A stretch of DNA of 64,000 nt from Odiellus spinosus (GCA_963920705.1 OY987238.1:13076183-13140182); one strand, 5' to 3'; positions 1 to 12,005 are shown, counted from the stretch's first letter. A program made the numbers and translations. Notes: generated by a model from the letters alone, not told the origin.

Positions 1-548
1 GGGCCAAAATTTTGGATTATATTCCGAGGTTAAGCTCTAGGGTATATATGTATATATCGTGACTGAGTAATTATTCCGCTCGGTCGGTTGGATTTGTTTC
101 TAGAACCAAAATATCCCTGGGAATGGATTCTAGTGGGCTTTGACTCGTACGCGTATTTCTATATATTTGTGTATCGAGGTAGAAATTCGTAGTTTCATTT
201 ATACTACCCGCGTATTGATACCCAATTTTAAATTACTCGCGGAAGAAAATAGTGCTTATCATTTGTGGTTGGGGGATTTTTGGCACGAGGAAGATGGACT
301 GTATTGGGATTTGTTGAAGACGACTCATTGCACGGGTCACGAAGAGAGAGGAACGCGCGTATAAAGATTTTTATTCTTTTTATCTCGCCAGAATGACCAC
401 GTTGTTCCAGAGAGAATTTTGAACACGAAGTTGAAACAATATGCCTTTGAATTTGTATGACAAATTGGAGGAATAGGTTGAGGGTTTATTTCGAAATCTT
501 TATAGAAATTTTGTGATTTTATATGATTTTGTCTTCATGGTTTCGCGA
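1..548. other. Left-edge stretch, no gene recognised
   Basis: A 74-codon open frame at 140-364 (plus strand) resembles nothing I know and has no repeat support. It is most likely chance. The stretch leads into the first tandem array. Confidence 0.4.
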
Positions 549-1662
549 TTTGATCTCTGACTATTTTGCCATTTTGGTCTCTAATTAACGATTTTGCCAA
601 TTTGGTCTTTAATTAACGATTTTGCCAATTTGGTCTCTAAATAACGATTTTGCCATTTTGGTCTCTAAATAACGATTTTGCCATTTTGGTCTCTAAATAA
701 CGATTTTGCCATTTTGGTCTCTAAATAACGATTTTGCCATTTTGGTCTCTAAATAACGATTTTGCCATTTTGGTCTCTAAATAACGATTTTGCCATTTTG
801 GTCTCTAAATAACGATTTTGCCATTTTGGTCTCTAAATAACGATTTTGCCAATTTGGTCTCTAAATAACGATTTTGCCAATTTGGTCTCTAATTACCGAT
901 TTTGCCGTTTTGGTCTCTAAATAACGATTTTGCCAATTTGGTCTCTAAATAACGATTTTGCCATTTTGGTCTCTAAATAACGATTTTGCCATTTTGGTCT
1001 CTAATTAACGATTTTGCCATTTTGGTCTCTAAATAACGATTTTGCCAATTTGGTCTCTAACGATTTTGCCATTTTGGTCTTTAATTAACGATTTTTCCAA
1101 TTTGATCTCTAATTAACGATTTTGCCGTTTTGGTCTCTAATTAACGATTTTGCCATTTTGGTCTCTAATTAACGATTTTGCCAATTTGGTCTTTAATTAA
1201 CGATTTTGCCATTTTGGTCTCTAACGATTTTGCCATTTTGGTCTCTAAATAACGATTTTGCCATTTTGGTCTCTAATTAACGATTTTGCCATTTTGGTCT
1301 CTAAATAACGATTTTGCCAATTTGGTCTCTAACGATTTTGCCATTTTGGTCTCTAAATAACGATTTTGCCAATTTGGTCTTTAATTAACGATTTTTCCAA
1401 TTTGATCTCTAATTAACGATTTTGCCGTTTTGGTCTCTAATTAACGATTTTGCCATTTTGGTCTCTAATTAACGATTTTGCCAATTTGGTCTTTAATTAA
1501 CGATTTTGCCATTTTGGTCTCTAACGATTTTGCCATTTTGGTCTCTAAATAACGATTTTGCCAATTTGGTCTTTAATTAACGATTTTTCCAATTTGATCT
1601 CTAATTAACGATTTTGCCGTTTTGGTCTCTAATTAACGATTTTGCTATTTGGGTCTCTAACA
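549..1662. repeat. Minisatellite array 1, 28-bp unit, about 40 copies
   Basis: The unit is TTTTGGTCTCTAAATAACG followed by ATTTTGCCA (28 bp). Variants carry AATTAACG in place of AAATAACG, or lack a few bases (GGTCTCTAACGATTTTGCC). A marker variant with GATTTTTCCAATTTGATCTC occurs three times, its TTAATTAACG starting at 1081, 1381 and 1573. This shows block duplication of about 300 bp within the array. The array has no coding potential. Confidence 0.97.
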
Positions 1663-2761
1663 TTTTCGGGATTTCGTACTTAAGTGTCTGGCTCCTCGTT
1701 GTCTTCGTAGTGAATTTAAATCAACATACCGAATTAATTCATATTTTTTGACACCACGAAAATATTTTTTTCTCTTAATTCTACTCCTATATTAATACTC
1801 CATGTAAAAATATATAAATTCTCCTTGGTAATGGCGTGCGGCTTGGGGTTCATATCGAGTCCAATTACCGTTTCTTCCGCCGATTCCATAGTTACGCGCT
1901 CGAAGGAATATAAAAGAAGCATCCAACCAAATCTCTTTTTCTCCAATCTGGCTTCTTCATTCTGGCCCTTTCTTTCAGATCTCTCTTTCTCTTAATAAAA
2001 ACCGCGGATCTTTCCAAGGGATCAAAGTTTATTTCTTTTTCTCATTTCATATTCAGTTATTTTTCTACGTAATAAGTTCTCGATATTTAGTAAAATGTTT
2101 AGACTCCAAAATGATTTCAAACCAAGAATTAGTATTCTGTTTTTGTGTAAAAATGAAACGGGACTTTTCGATGATTTGTTTATATCTAAATTAAAATAAA
2201 TTTCACTTAAAGTAATATCCTTTTCAGGTTTGATCAGATTTAACCGAGGTTTAATTACAATTAACCGAAGTTAATTGAACTGTAACCCTCTGTTAAATAG
2301 GTTTAAACCACGTGCTAATTACGCCTTATCTGAAAAGGGTGTTCGGCTCTCACTAATTTTCATGAGCTTCAATTGAAATTTCAGAAAGACTCAATTAGGG
2401 CCCAATCAAATTGATCTCCCGCCAATTAATAATTAATAAAATAATTTTAACTGCCCCGAATACAGTAATTACATTTCTGTGGATCAATGCCCCCGAGTTT
2501 TACATATTTTTGAATCCAAAAATTTGTTTCAACTATTTCAAACATCGACTTTATTTCACGTGTTGAATATTACCATTGTTTCTACACGTTAATGAAACAA
2601 TTGAGATCTCGCTATTTTTGAAAATTCTGCTTCGGGCGTTCAATGATTCTGCCCCTTGAGATTGTTTTCCCCGTCGAATAAAAGCACTTTACTTAATTTG
2701 CCTTTGACAGGCCTTGGCTGGTTATAATCGCGGACCACTATACTTGTATAGATCTTTTATC
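1663..2761. other. Unique AT-rich DNA, nothing recognised
   Basis: A 70-codon minus-strand open frame (1734-1946) looks like chance. Around 2230-2290 there are several TTAACCGA-like words without regular spacing. Confidence 0.4.
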
Positions 2762-3045
2762 TTTAAAGTGAGGCTGTAATTGGTTCTTCATGAACTTCAA
2801 ATGAAAATTGAGTCGCATTTTCGTAAAGATCGTTAAAAAACGATTCGAAATATATATACATATGTCGTAGAACAAAATTACAGCGACTGTAAAATTACAA
2901 ATTTTATAATCACCATTTTCGAAATTTTAAAAATAAAAATTCCCCGCAATCTACGTCATCACTATGGTCGCGTGATTTCGCTATTGTAGAGACTACAGTT
3001 GATTTCGCGCTGTCTTTTTCGTAAAAGTACTTGACATTTTCATTT
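2762..3045 (+). mobile_element. Family C MITE, copy C1 (3' truncated)
   Basis: It starts with TTTAAAGTGAGGCTGT and then carries the family landmarks in order: GAACTTCAAATG, the palindromic ATCGTTAAAAAACGAT, ATATATACATATGTC, CACCATTTTCGAAATTTT, TACGTCATCACTATGGTCGC and TTTTTCGTAAAAGTACTT. The far terminal segment seen in the full copy at 42738-43309 is missing. Confidence 0.85.
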
Positions 3046-3688
3046 TGAAGTTTCTTAACAACGTTAACCTAAAGGGTGTCTAAACTACAAGACACGCGTT
3101 AAATTACTACCTCCCTATTGGATAGTTTTATTTGACCTTTTCTGAATTGACATTGACCTTGATAACACCACCAAAGTCTTATGTGGTATTCTTAAACACC
3201 AAGACCACGAAGATCGCGGCCTTTTGAGTTTCGAGTAAATTTTGTAAAGTGGTTTAACCCAGCACTTTCATGCTTTTCTAATTTGATTTTTAAAACCTAA
3301 TGGAACGAATTATGCTATATAGGTAACATCTCGCTTGTTGCGTGCTGAGATACGTCAATTCTCAGGAGGAAATCTATATCGCCTCGAGGAAACGTTTGAA
3401 ATTGGGCCTTCGCGATTCTCGAGAGGTTTTACGCCAGAGTTCACGGCTAGCTTGAAAAGCGAGAAAACTTACGCGTTTTGGCACTTTAAAACTTTACCTA
3501 TTTCCTGTTTTTGGAAAACAGACTAGAGAAGTCGAGGGTGAAGTGCGACGCTGTATTTTACAAGTAGAATCATAATTAGGGATATTTCAGTATGTTTTGG
3601 ATATAACATGAGAATGGAGACGCTAATTATACTCTGACAAGCAACGTCTGCCGTTATTACGAGGATAAAGGCGCGGTTTCAATCAAGC
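3046..3688. other. Unique DNA between C1 and B1
   Basis: A 63-codon plus-strand frame at 3335-3526 has no family resemblance. Nothing else is evident. Confidence 0.35.
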
Positions 3689-4033
3689 AAGGGAGAATGC
3701 AGACCTAAAACAAGATTTTTATCGATTCCTTATCGTTTAAATAGATCTAAAAAACGAATATTAAACTAGAAATAAATTTAAAACTTGCACGAAAAATAGG
3801 CTTAGCTGGACTAGCTAACCAATGACATTGATCGATGGCTGTTATACGGGGAATGCCGGATCTCCATGATCAATGTTAGCTAGTTCAGCTGATATCTCCA
3901 TGAATCCAGCTAAGCCTATTTTGATTTCTAGTTCTATTTTTGTTTGTAATTTTTTTAAATAGTGGATTAGGCCTATTTAAACAATAAGGAATCGATAAAC
4001 AAATATTGCTGTTAGGTTTCATTCTCCCTTTAA
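3689..4033. mobile_element. Family B MITE, copy B1
   Basis: The ends are GGGAGAATGCAGACCTAA on the left and GCTGTTAGGTTTCATTCTCC followed by CTTTAA on the right. Inside lie long inverted arms: ATTAAACTAGAAATAAATTT and AATAGGCTTAGCTGGA on the left, AATCCAGCTAAGCCTATTTT on the right. The centre contains GACATTGATCGATGG. It is nearly palindromic and non-coding. Confidence 0.85.
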
Positions 4034-4070
4034 CAGGTTTCAAGTGACATAGAAGCGGATATATCTAAAT

Positions 4071-4411
4071 CAGAAGCCGATGAAACCCTCCTTTGAAGTC
4101 TAATACTCTAATATTCTATATAGCGCTCCTCTCTGTATGGGTAAAATTCACAATTTTACGAGTTAGAAGGGGTCCTATACTTCATACCCCCTGTCTACGG
4201 AAAATATTGGAAATTTTCTCTCTCCACATACGACGACGTTTGGTTGACGATCTCCAAGGTTGCTAGAGATATTCGCTCGACGAACTCCCGCTCCGAAAAT
4301 ATCTACGGTTAGGAGGTGTACGAATCGCGCTTTTTGAAACTAACCCATACAGAGAGGGGTAGACAATACCAGGGAGTAATAGACTTCAAAGGAGGGTTTT
4401 ATCTACTTCTG
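4071..4411 (+). mobile_element. Family A MITE, copy A1
   Basis: The left end is CAGAAGCCGATGAAACCCTC. The right end is diverged (ATCTACTTCTG). The central GCTCGACGAACTCCCGCTCC core is present. The flanks (TCTAAAT left, CTATTTA right) do not form a 7-bp duplication. It abuts an E fragment on the right. Confidence 0.93.
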
Positions 4412-4421
4412 CTATTTACAG

Positions 4422-4531
4422 GGACTACGGCCGCTAGAGTGTCTCGAATCAGACTCGGCCCTTTGCTGATGGTATTAAGATACTGGGGTATTGTTTACTT
4501 TTATGGTTTTAAGTGATAGACTTTTGGTATA
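4422..4531 (-). mobile_element. Family E fragment, copy E6
   Basis: It carries CGGCCGCTAGAGTGTCTCGA, CCTTTGCTGATGGTATTAAG, TGTTTACTTTTATGG and the terminal GTGATAGACTTTTGGTATA. These match one end of the longer copies at 28635-29034 and 41903-42241. The other half is absent. Confidence 0.8.
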
Positions 4532-5208
4532 ACTAACAAAACTTGTATAATTAATTACTAAAAAAAACCCTAGTATAATTTTCAGTGAGTAATATTTCGT
4601 TTAAGACTATGGTATTATACAGAAACACGATGAATTGTGCAACCGACCTTTTAAGGTCATATCTTGACACTCTTTGGATTGATTACGTGGTTAACCAGAA
4701 GGATCTAGACGTTACGGTACTCGAAAGTTTTCAACAAAAAAGAATTATTTCACTAAGGACGAGACTTTTGACGTTCGATATAGGCTCTAATTATAGCTAA
4801 GCTTTTAATTAATTAATAACGGTTGTCGTGAAGTTCTAGCCGTGACTTGGATTTGAGTGGGAAGGTTCAAGAGGGGTTGGTTGCCTTTCAAAAGTTTTCA
4901 AGGAGAACCAACTCGTTTGTCAAAAGTGGCGGTTATACAAAGATCGGGCATACATGCTTTTAAACGTTAATTGCATTGATTTCGTAGGGAAATGAGTGAA
5001 ATCTCCTTGTCACCCTAGTTTTCACACGAATCTAAAGAAGAAAAAGCTACATTGTCTAGTAGCTCAGCTTGAAGGAATAGTCTTGTAATAATTTTCATAT
5101 TAATTTAGTCATTAAGATGTAAATGTTTCAATTCTTTAATTATTTTACTAATCGTTGTGGATTTAATAAACAGCTTCCTCAAAGTAGACGCGCAATCTTT
5201 TTTAAATA
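4532..5208. other. Unique DNA, no gene recognised
   Basis: A 71-codon plus-strand frame at 4585-4800 has a fairly protein-like composition. No similarity was recognised and no splice context was seen. Confidence 0.3.
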
Positions 5209-5210
5209 CG

Positions 5211-5397
5211 CGTGACGTCAGTTTTACTTTTAATTTCAATCTTCTCCCATGGAATATTGAAAGAAATCTGTTTACCCAATCAGGAAAAATCTTATAATTT
5301 GGTCAAAAATGGACCGAAATGCAAATTTTCAACAGAATTCGACCAAATACACCAAATGAATGTATTTTTCAAAGGTGGACCAAAAACACTTTAAATT
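5211..5397 (+). repeat. Dispersed repeat J, copy 1
   Basis: It starts GTGACGTCAGTTTTACTTTT, then AATTTCAAT, a CCCATGGAATA-like word, GGTCAAAAATGGACC and ACAGAATTCGACCAAAT. The same order of words recurs at 29093, 32292 and 63250. No clear terminal inverted repeat was found. Confidence 0.75.
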
Positions 5398-6575
5398 TTC
5401 ATACACTTTTTGTTTAATTAATAGCATTTTGGCAGTCTTAGTATGACGTCACGATAAAATGGCTTAAACTCGATAGCTTGAGCCAATAAAGTCGTTTTTA
5501 AATTCTATTTAGGGTTAGAATGTTTTTAACGAATAGAAATAAATGAAACTAAAGCTACGTTCACACTACGTTTTTAAAAAATCATGAATTCAACTTTTCG
5601 AGATAATAAATATATATTTTGAGCAATAATCATGAAGTAGCATTCTCATTAACAATACGTTAATTTTATCACCATGATCAAAAGGTTTTGTGTAAAATAA
5701 AATAGAAAAATCTTCATGGAAAGATGTAAATCATTTGCTTAAGTATTTTTCTGGTCATAACTTCAACCAAATGGTTTGAGATGCAGGTAGAAACAAATGG
5801 CATTGTTTATCTTTTTTCTAGTTTGTTTTTTTCGTGACTAATCTTTCAGGAGCTAGACTTTTTCTTTAAGTTAGAAGTGGATTTAGCGAAAAGGGTGTCG
5901 ACTAACAGTTCGTACCATCTTGATTTTTGAACCCCTAAAAGGCTAAGCTTCCCTTTATCTCTCGAGATTATTTACTTAAAATAGTAGGTAGCCTAGTTTT
6001 ACTCACATTGACAATTAAAGGTTTGATAAACCTCGCTAGAATTCGATCGGTTTGAGAGCATTTTGTTCTCTCGCGCTTGCTGGTTTTCGCCTCTTCTTCT
6101 AACCTGTCATTATTTACTAGGTGCTGACGTTCGTTTCCGATTGTCAGTTTCTCCGGCTTCGAACGGACAGCTTAACCCCCCCCCCCATCAACCCCTTCGG
6201 TTATCTTCGGCTATTATTGGATGCCCTAAAGGGAGTGTGAAAGTTCAAAAGTTGTGATTTATCGTATATTCGATTCGTTTCCTCTCAGCCTCCGCACTCA
6301 GGCCCAAGTTAGAGTACATATAAAGTTGATGTGACCTTTGGTTGGTCTCGAGTCTCTAAACTTGCTACGTTTCAAGGGGTCTTATAGAAAGAATCATAAA
6401 TTCAATACGGAGAATCATGATACCCCACTCCATCTTGGGTATAAGTACAAATTTCAATAGGGAGTCCCAGTTGGAGCTAGTCGACTTGTCGCGTGAGGTT
6501 TATGGCACCACCTGGAGTTACCTTTTGCCATTTATATTCTTACAAGAGTTTGGGGCATGTACCCTATTCATAGAT
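5398..6575. other. Unique DNA with an F'-like end and a C homopolymer
   Basis: AAAGCTACGTTCACACTACG at 5552-5571 matches the outer end of F/F' elements, but no matching second end was found. An 11-base C run lies at 6176-6186. A 64-codon frame at 6063-6257 spans the C run and is not convincing. Confidence 0.4.
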
Positions 6576-6780
6576 TTGTGAAAAATGAACTAGATCCACA
6601 ACCCTACCAAAGTTACGCGCCAAAAATGTCAGGAATAGAAAATATTTTCACGCGCTAATGCTCGCCTTTAACTGTACAAATTGTGACGTCAGAGGGGAGA
6701 TGTACAGTCAAAGGCAGGGAAAAAAAGCTATGTTGTACATCGATGTTGAAAAGAATTGTGGGTCTAGTTCATTTTTCATA
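6576..6780. mobile_element. Inverted-repeat element P (single copy seen)
   Basis: The left arm AAAAATGAACTAGATCCACA (about 6581-6600) pairs with the right arm TGTGGGTCTAGTTCATTTTT (about 6758-6777). A second inner pair, CCTTTAACTGTACA and TGTACAGTCAAAGG, flanks a central TGTGACGTCAG. The structure is that of a short foldback or MITE. No second copy lies in the window. Confidence 0.7.
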
Positions 6781-6785
6781 TATCC

Positions 6786-8148
6786 AGGGTTGAGAATTGC
6801 AATCCCTTGAAGGGACAGAAATTATCATTTAACTTTGAAAAAATATTAAACAAACATTAATGCTGATTTAAAAATAATCTGCTCGTACGTTGATTAAATA
6901 TTGGCTGAAAATAAGAACAGACGCTGTAATATATGACGTAATGAAAAGCAATGATTTTTTTTTCTTTCGCCTATTTTCGGTATTTTTCAATTCGCTGGTT
7001 TTTGAATTTTTTATCGCAAAAGAAATTTTCCGATGATAAAAATATATTTTTTATGACCCTGGCCTTGGTTCATAAACACAAACTAGTTTAGAATTTTAAT
7101 TACACCCCAATTGAAAAAAAGTAAGAAAAAAAATTATCATTGAAATAAATATTTTTTTCTCCTGATTTTCGCGGCTTTTCAATTTTTTCTTTCGCGACAA
7201 AATTCATTTCGTGGTTAGCTTTTAGTGTGCTAGTTTCGATGTCGAGTGGCGTGGCTTTTATACCAACCTTATTTTTGGTTTTATTATCGTTTCAGGAAAT
7301 AATTGTATACCGGATACTGAAATATTGTATACCAGTAGTTTAAAGTGTTTGAAGAACTTCTACGCGATTCGAGTGATAACAATTAATAAATGGAAACGAA
7401 AAACGCACCGAAAAAGTGGATTCTCGCGTATAATCGGCCGAGGCTTAATGTAACACGTTGAAAAACTTTCATCCATGCGTGCCAAAAGTGATTCAGAATG
7501 TTAAAAACTCAAGTGGAAAATAAAGTTTTATTCTTCAAGTACATCTGGTTCATCTATATTTATGGTGAGTACTTGTTTAATTATTTAACCATGATTTAAA
7601 TTCACTATCGTTAAATTAAATGGAATACCATGAGCACCCCATCATATCCCAACTAAACTTGTAATAACATTCAAAAACAAAACCTTCAAGATCCTAGTGC
7701 CCTCCCACGACCTTGAGGTCTGCTGACCAATATCATTTTAGAGTTATACCATTTCTCTTTAAGCAGAGGGATATTGAGATTATTTTCATAGTATAGATAC
7801 GTCATGAGACTATTAGTAGTGGCAACCCTCCATTAGAAATATGCTTTTAAACCACGCGTCCGTTTATAGCAAAGGTCTTGAGACGTATCACGGGATCTCT
7901 TTCCTTTATTTATTGATTCTTTATTCCAAACTCGATCGTGATCTACACGCAACAACCACCTCGGTAGAATTTATAAAATTTTAGTTTCAGTTGACAACTG
8001 GTTCTAAAGTTATAACAACCTTCTTTCACTATAAGCAACGAATTGAGATATTAATGTAAGCTTAAGGTTTTGGTACGTGTTGTAATTTCAAGCTGATTGC
8101 GAATTGAATAGAGGCAGTTCGATATAAAGAGACGCTTTCAAGTTAGAA
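6786..8148. other. Unique AT-rich DNA, nothing recognised
   Basis: I found no open frame of note, no family end and no tandem structure here. TTTTTTC and ATTTTC tracts are frequent. Confidence 0.35.
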
Positions 8149-8555
8149 CAAGAACAAATTTATGGAACACGGGAACGTCAGAGACTCTTCAAACGATGCG
8201 TAATAGTTTTTATCGTAAAAGAAGAACTTGATTAGGGATGACGTCATCAGCTACGTCATAGATTGTAAAGCTCGTAGCGCTCGTTTGCACCGAGCATTTA
8301 ACCTTATTTTGTTCTATATCCGTGTCAGCTCTCAAGGTCGGGTCTCTCCCGAGTGACTTCTGACCCCTAGCGTTTTATCAAGACGGAAATAACTGCCTCG
8401 TATAACCTTAACGCCACGTGATTTCGTGACGTAGTTAGCAACATCCGAACTTGATTTCAAGAACGTGGCCATTTTATAAAATACTTTGCGCCCCAATCAA
8501 AAATTAAGATTTTACCCAAACGTTATGTGTTCCCGGATTCTTAAATTTGTTCTTG
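8149..8555. mobile_element. Inverted-repeat element Q, about 400 bp
   Basis: The left arm AAGAACAAATTTATGGAACA then CGGGAAC is mirrored by the right arm GTTCCCGGATTCTTAAATTT then GTTCTT. The inside contains a full CRE palindrome (GATGACGTCATC, about 8238-8249) and a GC-richer middle. It is non-coding and only one copy is in the window. Confidence 0.75.
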
Positions 8556-8906
8556 GTGAGAATGGGAGATCGATATTTTGGGGAAAACTTCGTGAGATAA
8601 ATGTTTATTAGGGAATACGCCAGCTAGAAAGATAGAGTTAAAGCGATTGTGATTTTCATGGCTTTCGATACCAAAAATTCCGATAGCGAACCTCTGTAAA
8701 TTTATAGATATATTTATACAAAGGCCGGACCGCGATTGAATAAATCTCGCTACGTGGTTTAATCGCTTGGAAACTAAAACAAGATAGACAAGACTTATCT
8801 TAAAGGCCTCTAAATTATATATTTAACAAAAACAACTGCGTATTTGCCCGTTTTGAGTTAGAAAGTTGCGTAAGTTAAGAGCTTTAGATATATTTGTTGC
8901 TTTACT
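8556..8906. other. Unique DNA before array 2
   Basis: Nothing recognised. The sequence runs directly into the CCTCGG-containing array. Confidence 0.35.
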
Positions 8907-9222
8907 AAGCCTCGGTTTTAGTCTCTCTAATTATTAAGCCTCGGTTTTAGTCTCTCTAATAATTAAGCCTCGGCTTTAGTCTCTCTAATAATTAAGCCTC
9001 GGCTTTAGTCTCTCTAAAAATTAAGCCTCGGCTTTAGTCTCTCTAAAAATTAAGCCTCGGCTTTAGTTTCTCTAAAAATTAAGCCTCGGCTTTAGTCTCT
9101 CTAAAAATTAAGCCTCGGCTTTAGTCTCTCTAAAAATTAAGCCTCGGCTTTAGTCTCTCTAATAATTAAGCCTCGGCTTTTAGTCTCTCTAATAATTAAG
9201 CCTCGGCTTTTAGTCTCTAATA
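8907..9222. repeat. Minisatellite array 2, 29-bp unit, about 11 copies
   Basis: The unit is AAGCCTCGGCTTTAGTCTCT followed by CTAAAAATT. The first two copies read CTCGGTTTTAG, the middle copies CTCGGCTTTAG and the last two CTCGGCTTTTAG (30 bp). Variants are therefore ordered along the array. Confidence 0.97.
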
Positions 9223-9629
9223 AACCCACAGTTAACTTTCCTAGATAATTTAAGAGTCCGCAAAACCTTAATTTAAATCCCAGCGTTAATCAAAATGAAA
9301 TTGTCGAAAATATACTCGTAAAACGATTTTATGATATTATTTTCTTATCTGTATTTTGTGGGAAAACGAGCGTTATTTATTCCACTTTGGCTTGCTTATT
9401 AAAACGATTATTCGTAGAGTTGCTGGCCAATAACGTTGAATGGGTCTCGGTCTAAAATATTATTGCACTTTTGACCTCGTGAAAAGCATTTTAAAAGTTT
9501 ACTGTTTTATTTTAAAAGCAAAGCACCGGCTACGTTTCGTTTACTGAATTTTAATAACAATATATATATATTTATATAGGCTTAAGACTAGACCTTATAT
9601 CATAAGTAAATATATCCTCTAAGTACGCA
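9223..9629. other. Unique AT-rich DNA
   Basis: It contains a short AT dinucleotide tract near 9562-9575. No gene or family end was recognised. Confidence 0.35.
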
Positions 9630-9990
9630 AATGGGGTCTTTTTAGTTTTATCATATAAACGCCACATTCAAAATTTTGTACCTCTGGGTATTATAAATGA
9701 ATATATCAGCGTGATAATTTTGATACGAAGGTAGTGGTTTCCGAATTAAGTACTTTAATGAAAAAGACGGCTCGAAAACGACCTTATCACGTGTCAGAAC
9801 TGTAGAATATGCAATAGTGATGACGTAATATTGAGAATTTTTAATTTAAAATTTCGAAAATGGCGATTATAAAATATGTATTTTTAGTGTCGCTGTAATT
9901 TTGTTTTATGACGTATGTATATATATTTTGAATGGTTTTTTAACGATCTTTACGAAAATATGACTCAATTTCTATTTGGAGTTCATGGAT
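9630..9990 (-). mobile_element. Family C MITE, copy C2
   Basis: In minus orientation it carries TTTTTAGTTTTATCATATAAA, TACCTCTGGGT, AAGTACTTTAATGAAAAAGAC, CGACCTTATCACGTG, GTGATGACGTAATATT, AATTTCGAAAATGGCGATT, TGTAATTTTGTTTTATGAC and GACTCAATTTCTATTTGGAG. The outermost TTAAAGTGAGG end is not preserved. Confidence 0.85.
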
Positions 9991-10416
9991 GTAATTTAAA
10001 TGATTGCGTTTCTGCCAAAACGGACATTATAAATTTCATTTAAATTTGGCTACTTACAGGTATTCATTTACTTATGTTAAACCTTATACCTACACCTAAA
10101 ATCCATACAATGATACTTTTCCTAACTTAAGTTTATTTATGCAACGCTGAAAGAGGTCAAATGAATAGACTAGAGGCGTACATTCGATTAATTTTATTTG
10201 TAAGGTAAAGTTTTAAATAACGCTAGAGAGAGCTCGTGAGTTGAATTAAATATTAGACTTCTAAAACAATGGATGGATGAATTCGTTAAGTGTAAATTAA
10301 ACTTTTAAAACGGAATAAATAATTAGTTCATTTCAAACTAATGTGATTTTAAACATTCGGGTAGATTGGAACTTTGGTTAAACTTTGTTTATGATGTTCG
10401 GAATTATAACTTAATT
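9991..10416. other. Unique AT-rich DNA between two C copies
   Basis: Nothing recognised beyond AT-rich sequence. Confidence 0.3.
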
Positions 10417-10735
10417 TAAGGTGAGGCTGTCATGGTCTTTTCATGAACTCCAAATAGAAATTGAGTGATATTTTCGGGTTGATCGTTAAAAAACGATTCA
10501 AAATATATATACATATGTCATAGAACAAAATTACCGTGCCTGTAAAAACGCAAATTTTAAAATCACCATTTTCGAAATTTTTAAAATTCCCCCGTAATAT
10601 TACGTCATCACTATGGTCGCGTGCTTATTGTTCATCCTTTAGTAAATTCTCGCGCGATTTGGCACGTGATAAGGTCGCTTTCGCGCCGTCTTTCTCGTAA
10701 AAGTACTACATCCAGAAAATTCTATCTTTAGTATG
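10417..10735 (+). mobile_element. Family C MITE, copy C3
   Basis: It begins TTTAAGGTGAGGCTGTC and carries the palindromic ATCGTTAAAAAACGAT and the TACGTCATCACTATGGTCGC, GGCACGTGATAAGGTCGC and CTCGTAAAAGTACT landmarks. The distal end is missing. Confidence 0.85.
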
Positions 10736-11115
10736 GAAATTAATATTGATTATTTTCTTAGCCTCAATGTGCTATCAAATTCGAAATTATTTAAAGAATG
10801 GTAATTAAGGTGACCAAAGGGTAATAAATAAGTTATGTTAAACAATTTTGGGGTCACTTTCAATTTAAATTATGTATAAAGTTTAAACATCTACATGCTC
10901 CAATTATCTCTTAATATCTCTTAACTTTTTGACTTCTTTTTTCATCCAAAAGTTCTTTAAATTTCTATTTTTTTTTTAATCGTTTGAAAATAAGGAAATA
11001 TAGCCTTAAATTAGTTAATATAGTTAGAATCAGTTTGAACAGAGATTCAGAACAATACTCTTAATCTTAACTCCTTCTTTGAAATATAGAAACTGTATCT
11101 TTAGTTGGGGTTAAA
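10736..11115. other. Unique AT-rich DNA
   Basis: No open frame or repeat recognised. Confidence 0.3.
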
Positions 11116-11400
11116 TAGTCCTGGTCGATTTCCAAAACCGGAAGTCTAGAGAACCTCGCGAAAATTTTGGCGGGGAAAACTTTTTGTCACGTGATCGTCC
11201 GCCATCTTTTTGTAGTGTGAAAATAGCTACAGACTAACCAACGCCTCCTATACTTTATCATATAGGAAGCGTTGGACTAACAACTTGAATTTGGTTTGTG
11301 GGAAATAAAATTAGAAATAGTCTGGCAGCCTGTTACTACAAAAAGATGGCGGTGCGGCTATGAGACAAAAGCCCATTTCCGGCAAATCGACCAGGACTAT
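11116..11400. mobile_element. Inverted-repeat element M with an inner hairpin
   Basis: The outer arms are ATAGTCCTGGTCGATTT at the left and AAATCGACCAGGACTAT at the right. Inner arms CCATCTTTTTGTAGT and ACTACAAAAAGATGG follow. At the centre CCAACGCCTCCTATA faces TATAGGAAGCGTTGG. The three nested inverted pairs make most of the 285 bp able to fold back. Confidence 0.85.
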
Positions 11401-11447
11401 AGAGAGTGAATAAGAAATTTTTATCTATTCTTTTATTAAAATAAGAC

Positions 11448-11682
11448 TTAAGCCGCGTTCATACTAAACCTTGAAATCGATTTAAAGTTTCAAAACGTTT
11501 CACTTGTATGAACGGGAAACCGTTTTTTCAAGAATCGATTTGATTCGTTTTCACGAAACTGCTTCGGGAACCAGTTTCGTACCGATTCGGCTGGTTTCAA
11601 CAGCCGATAGATGAAGCTACGATAAATCGATTAAAACGATTCCTAGCGATTTGAATAGCGGTTTGATTTTACCGTAGCTTAA
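11448..11682 (-). mobile_element. Family F MITE, copy F1
   Basis: It opens with TTAAGCCGCGTTCATACTA, then GAAATCGATTTAAA, ACTGCTTCGGGAACCAGTTT, CGTACCGATTCGGCTGGTTT, GATAGATGAAGCTACGATAA and GGTTTGATTTTACCGT. The last end (usually GCTAGTGTGACCGTAGCTAA) is shortened. Confidence 0.85.
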
Positions 11683-11763
11683 TTGTTCTCTAAAACATTA
11701 TGCAAATGTACTTTTATGAATAGTGCGAAAAATCGGACAAAGATTCAGATTTTGTTATTGAAT

Positions 11764-11985
11764 TAAAATGAGAACCTACGACCCATCAAAACACTCCCCC
11801 TGTACCTTTAGCTTCGTAAAATATCCCCCCGCGACACGCGCTGTTGTACGCGCGTGAGCGTGAAATAATCAGAATTAAGATAGATTCAAATGATGAATGC
11901 TGCCTCGCGTGTAACGGCTATGGATTTGATTAGTCCAAATATACAAGGGCGTCTTTTGATTGGTTGAAGGTTCTCCTTTTAATTT
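11764..11985. mobile_element. Family N MITE, copy N1
   Basis: The left arm ATGAGAACCTACGACCCATC then AAAACA is mirrored by GTCTTTTGATTGGTTGAAGG then TTCTCC. The inside holds CCCTGTACCTTTAGCTTCGT and GCGACACGCGC. The layout matches the copy at 37326-37528. A C-type terminal word CTCCCTTTAAG lies at 12070-12080. Confidence 0.75.
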
Positions 11986-12005
11986 TATACCCAAAATCAG
12001 AAGGT

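Noticed and set aside
549-1662. Regular repeats resembling a CRISPR array
   Set aside because: There are no unique spacers. Units abut, and this is animal DNA.
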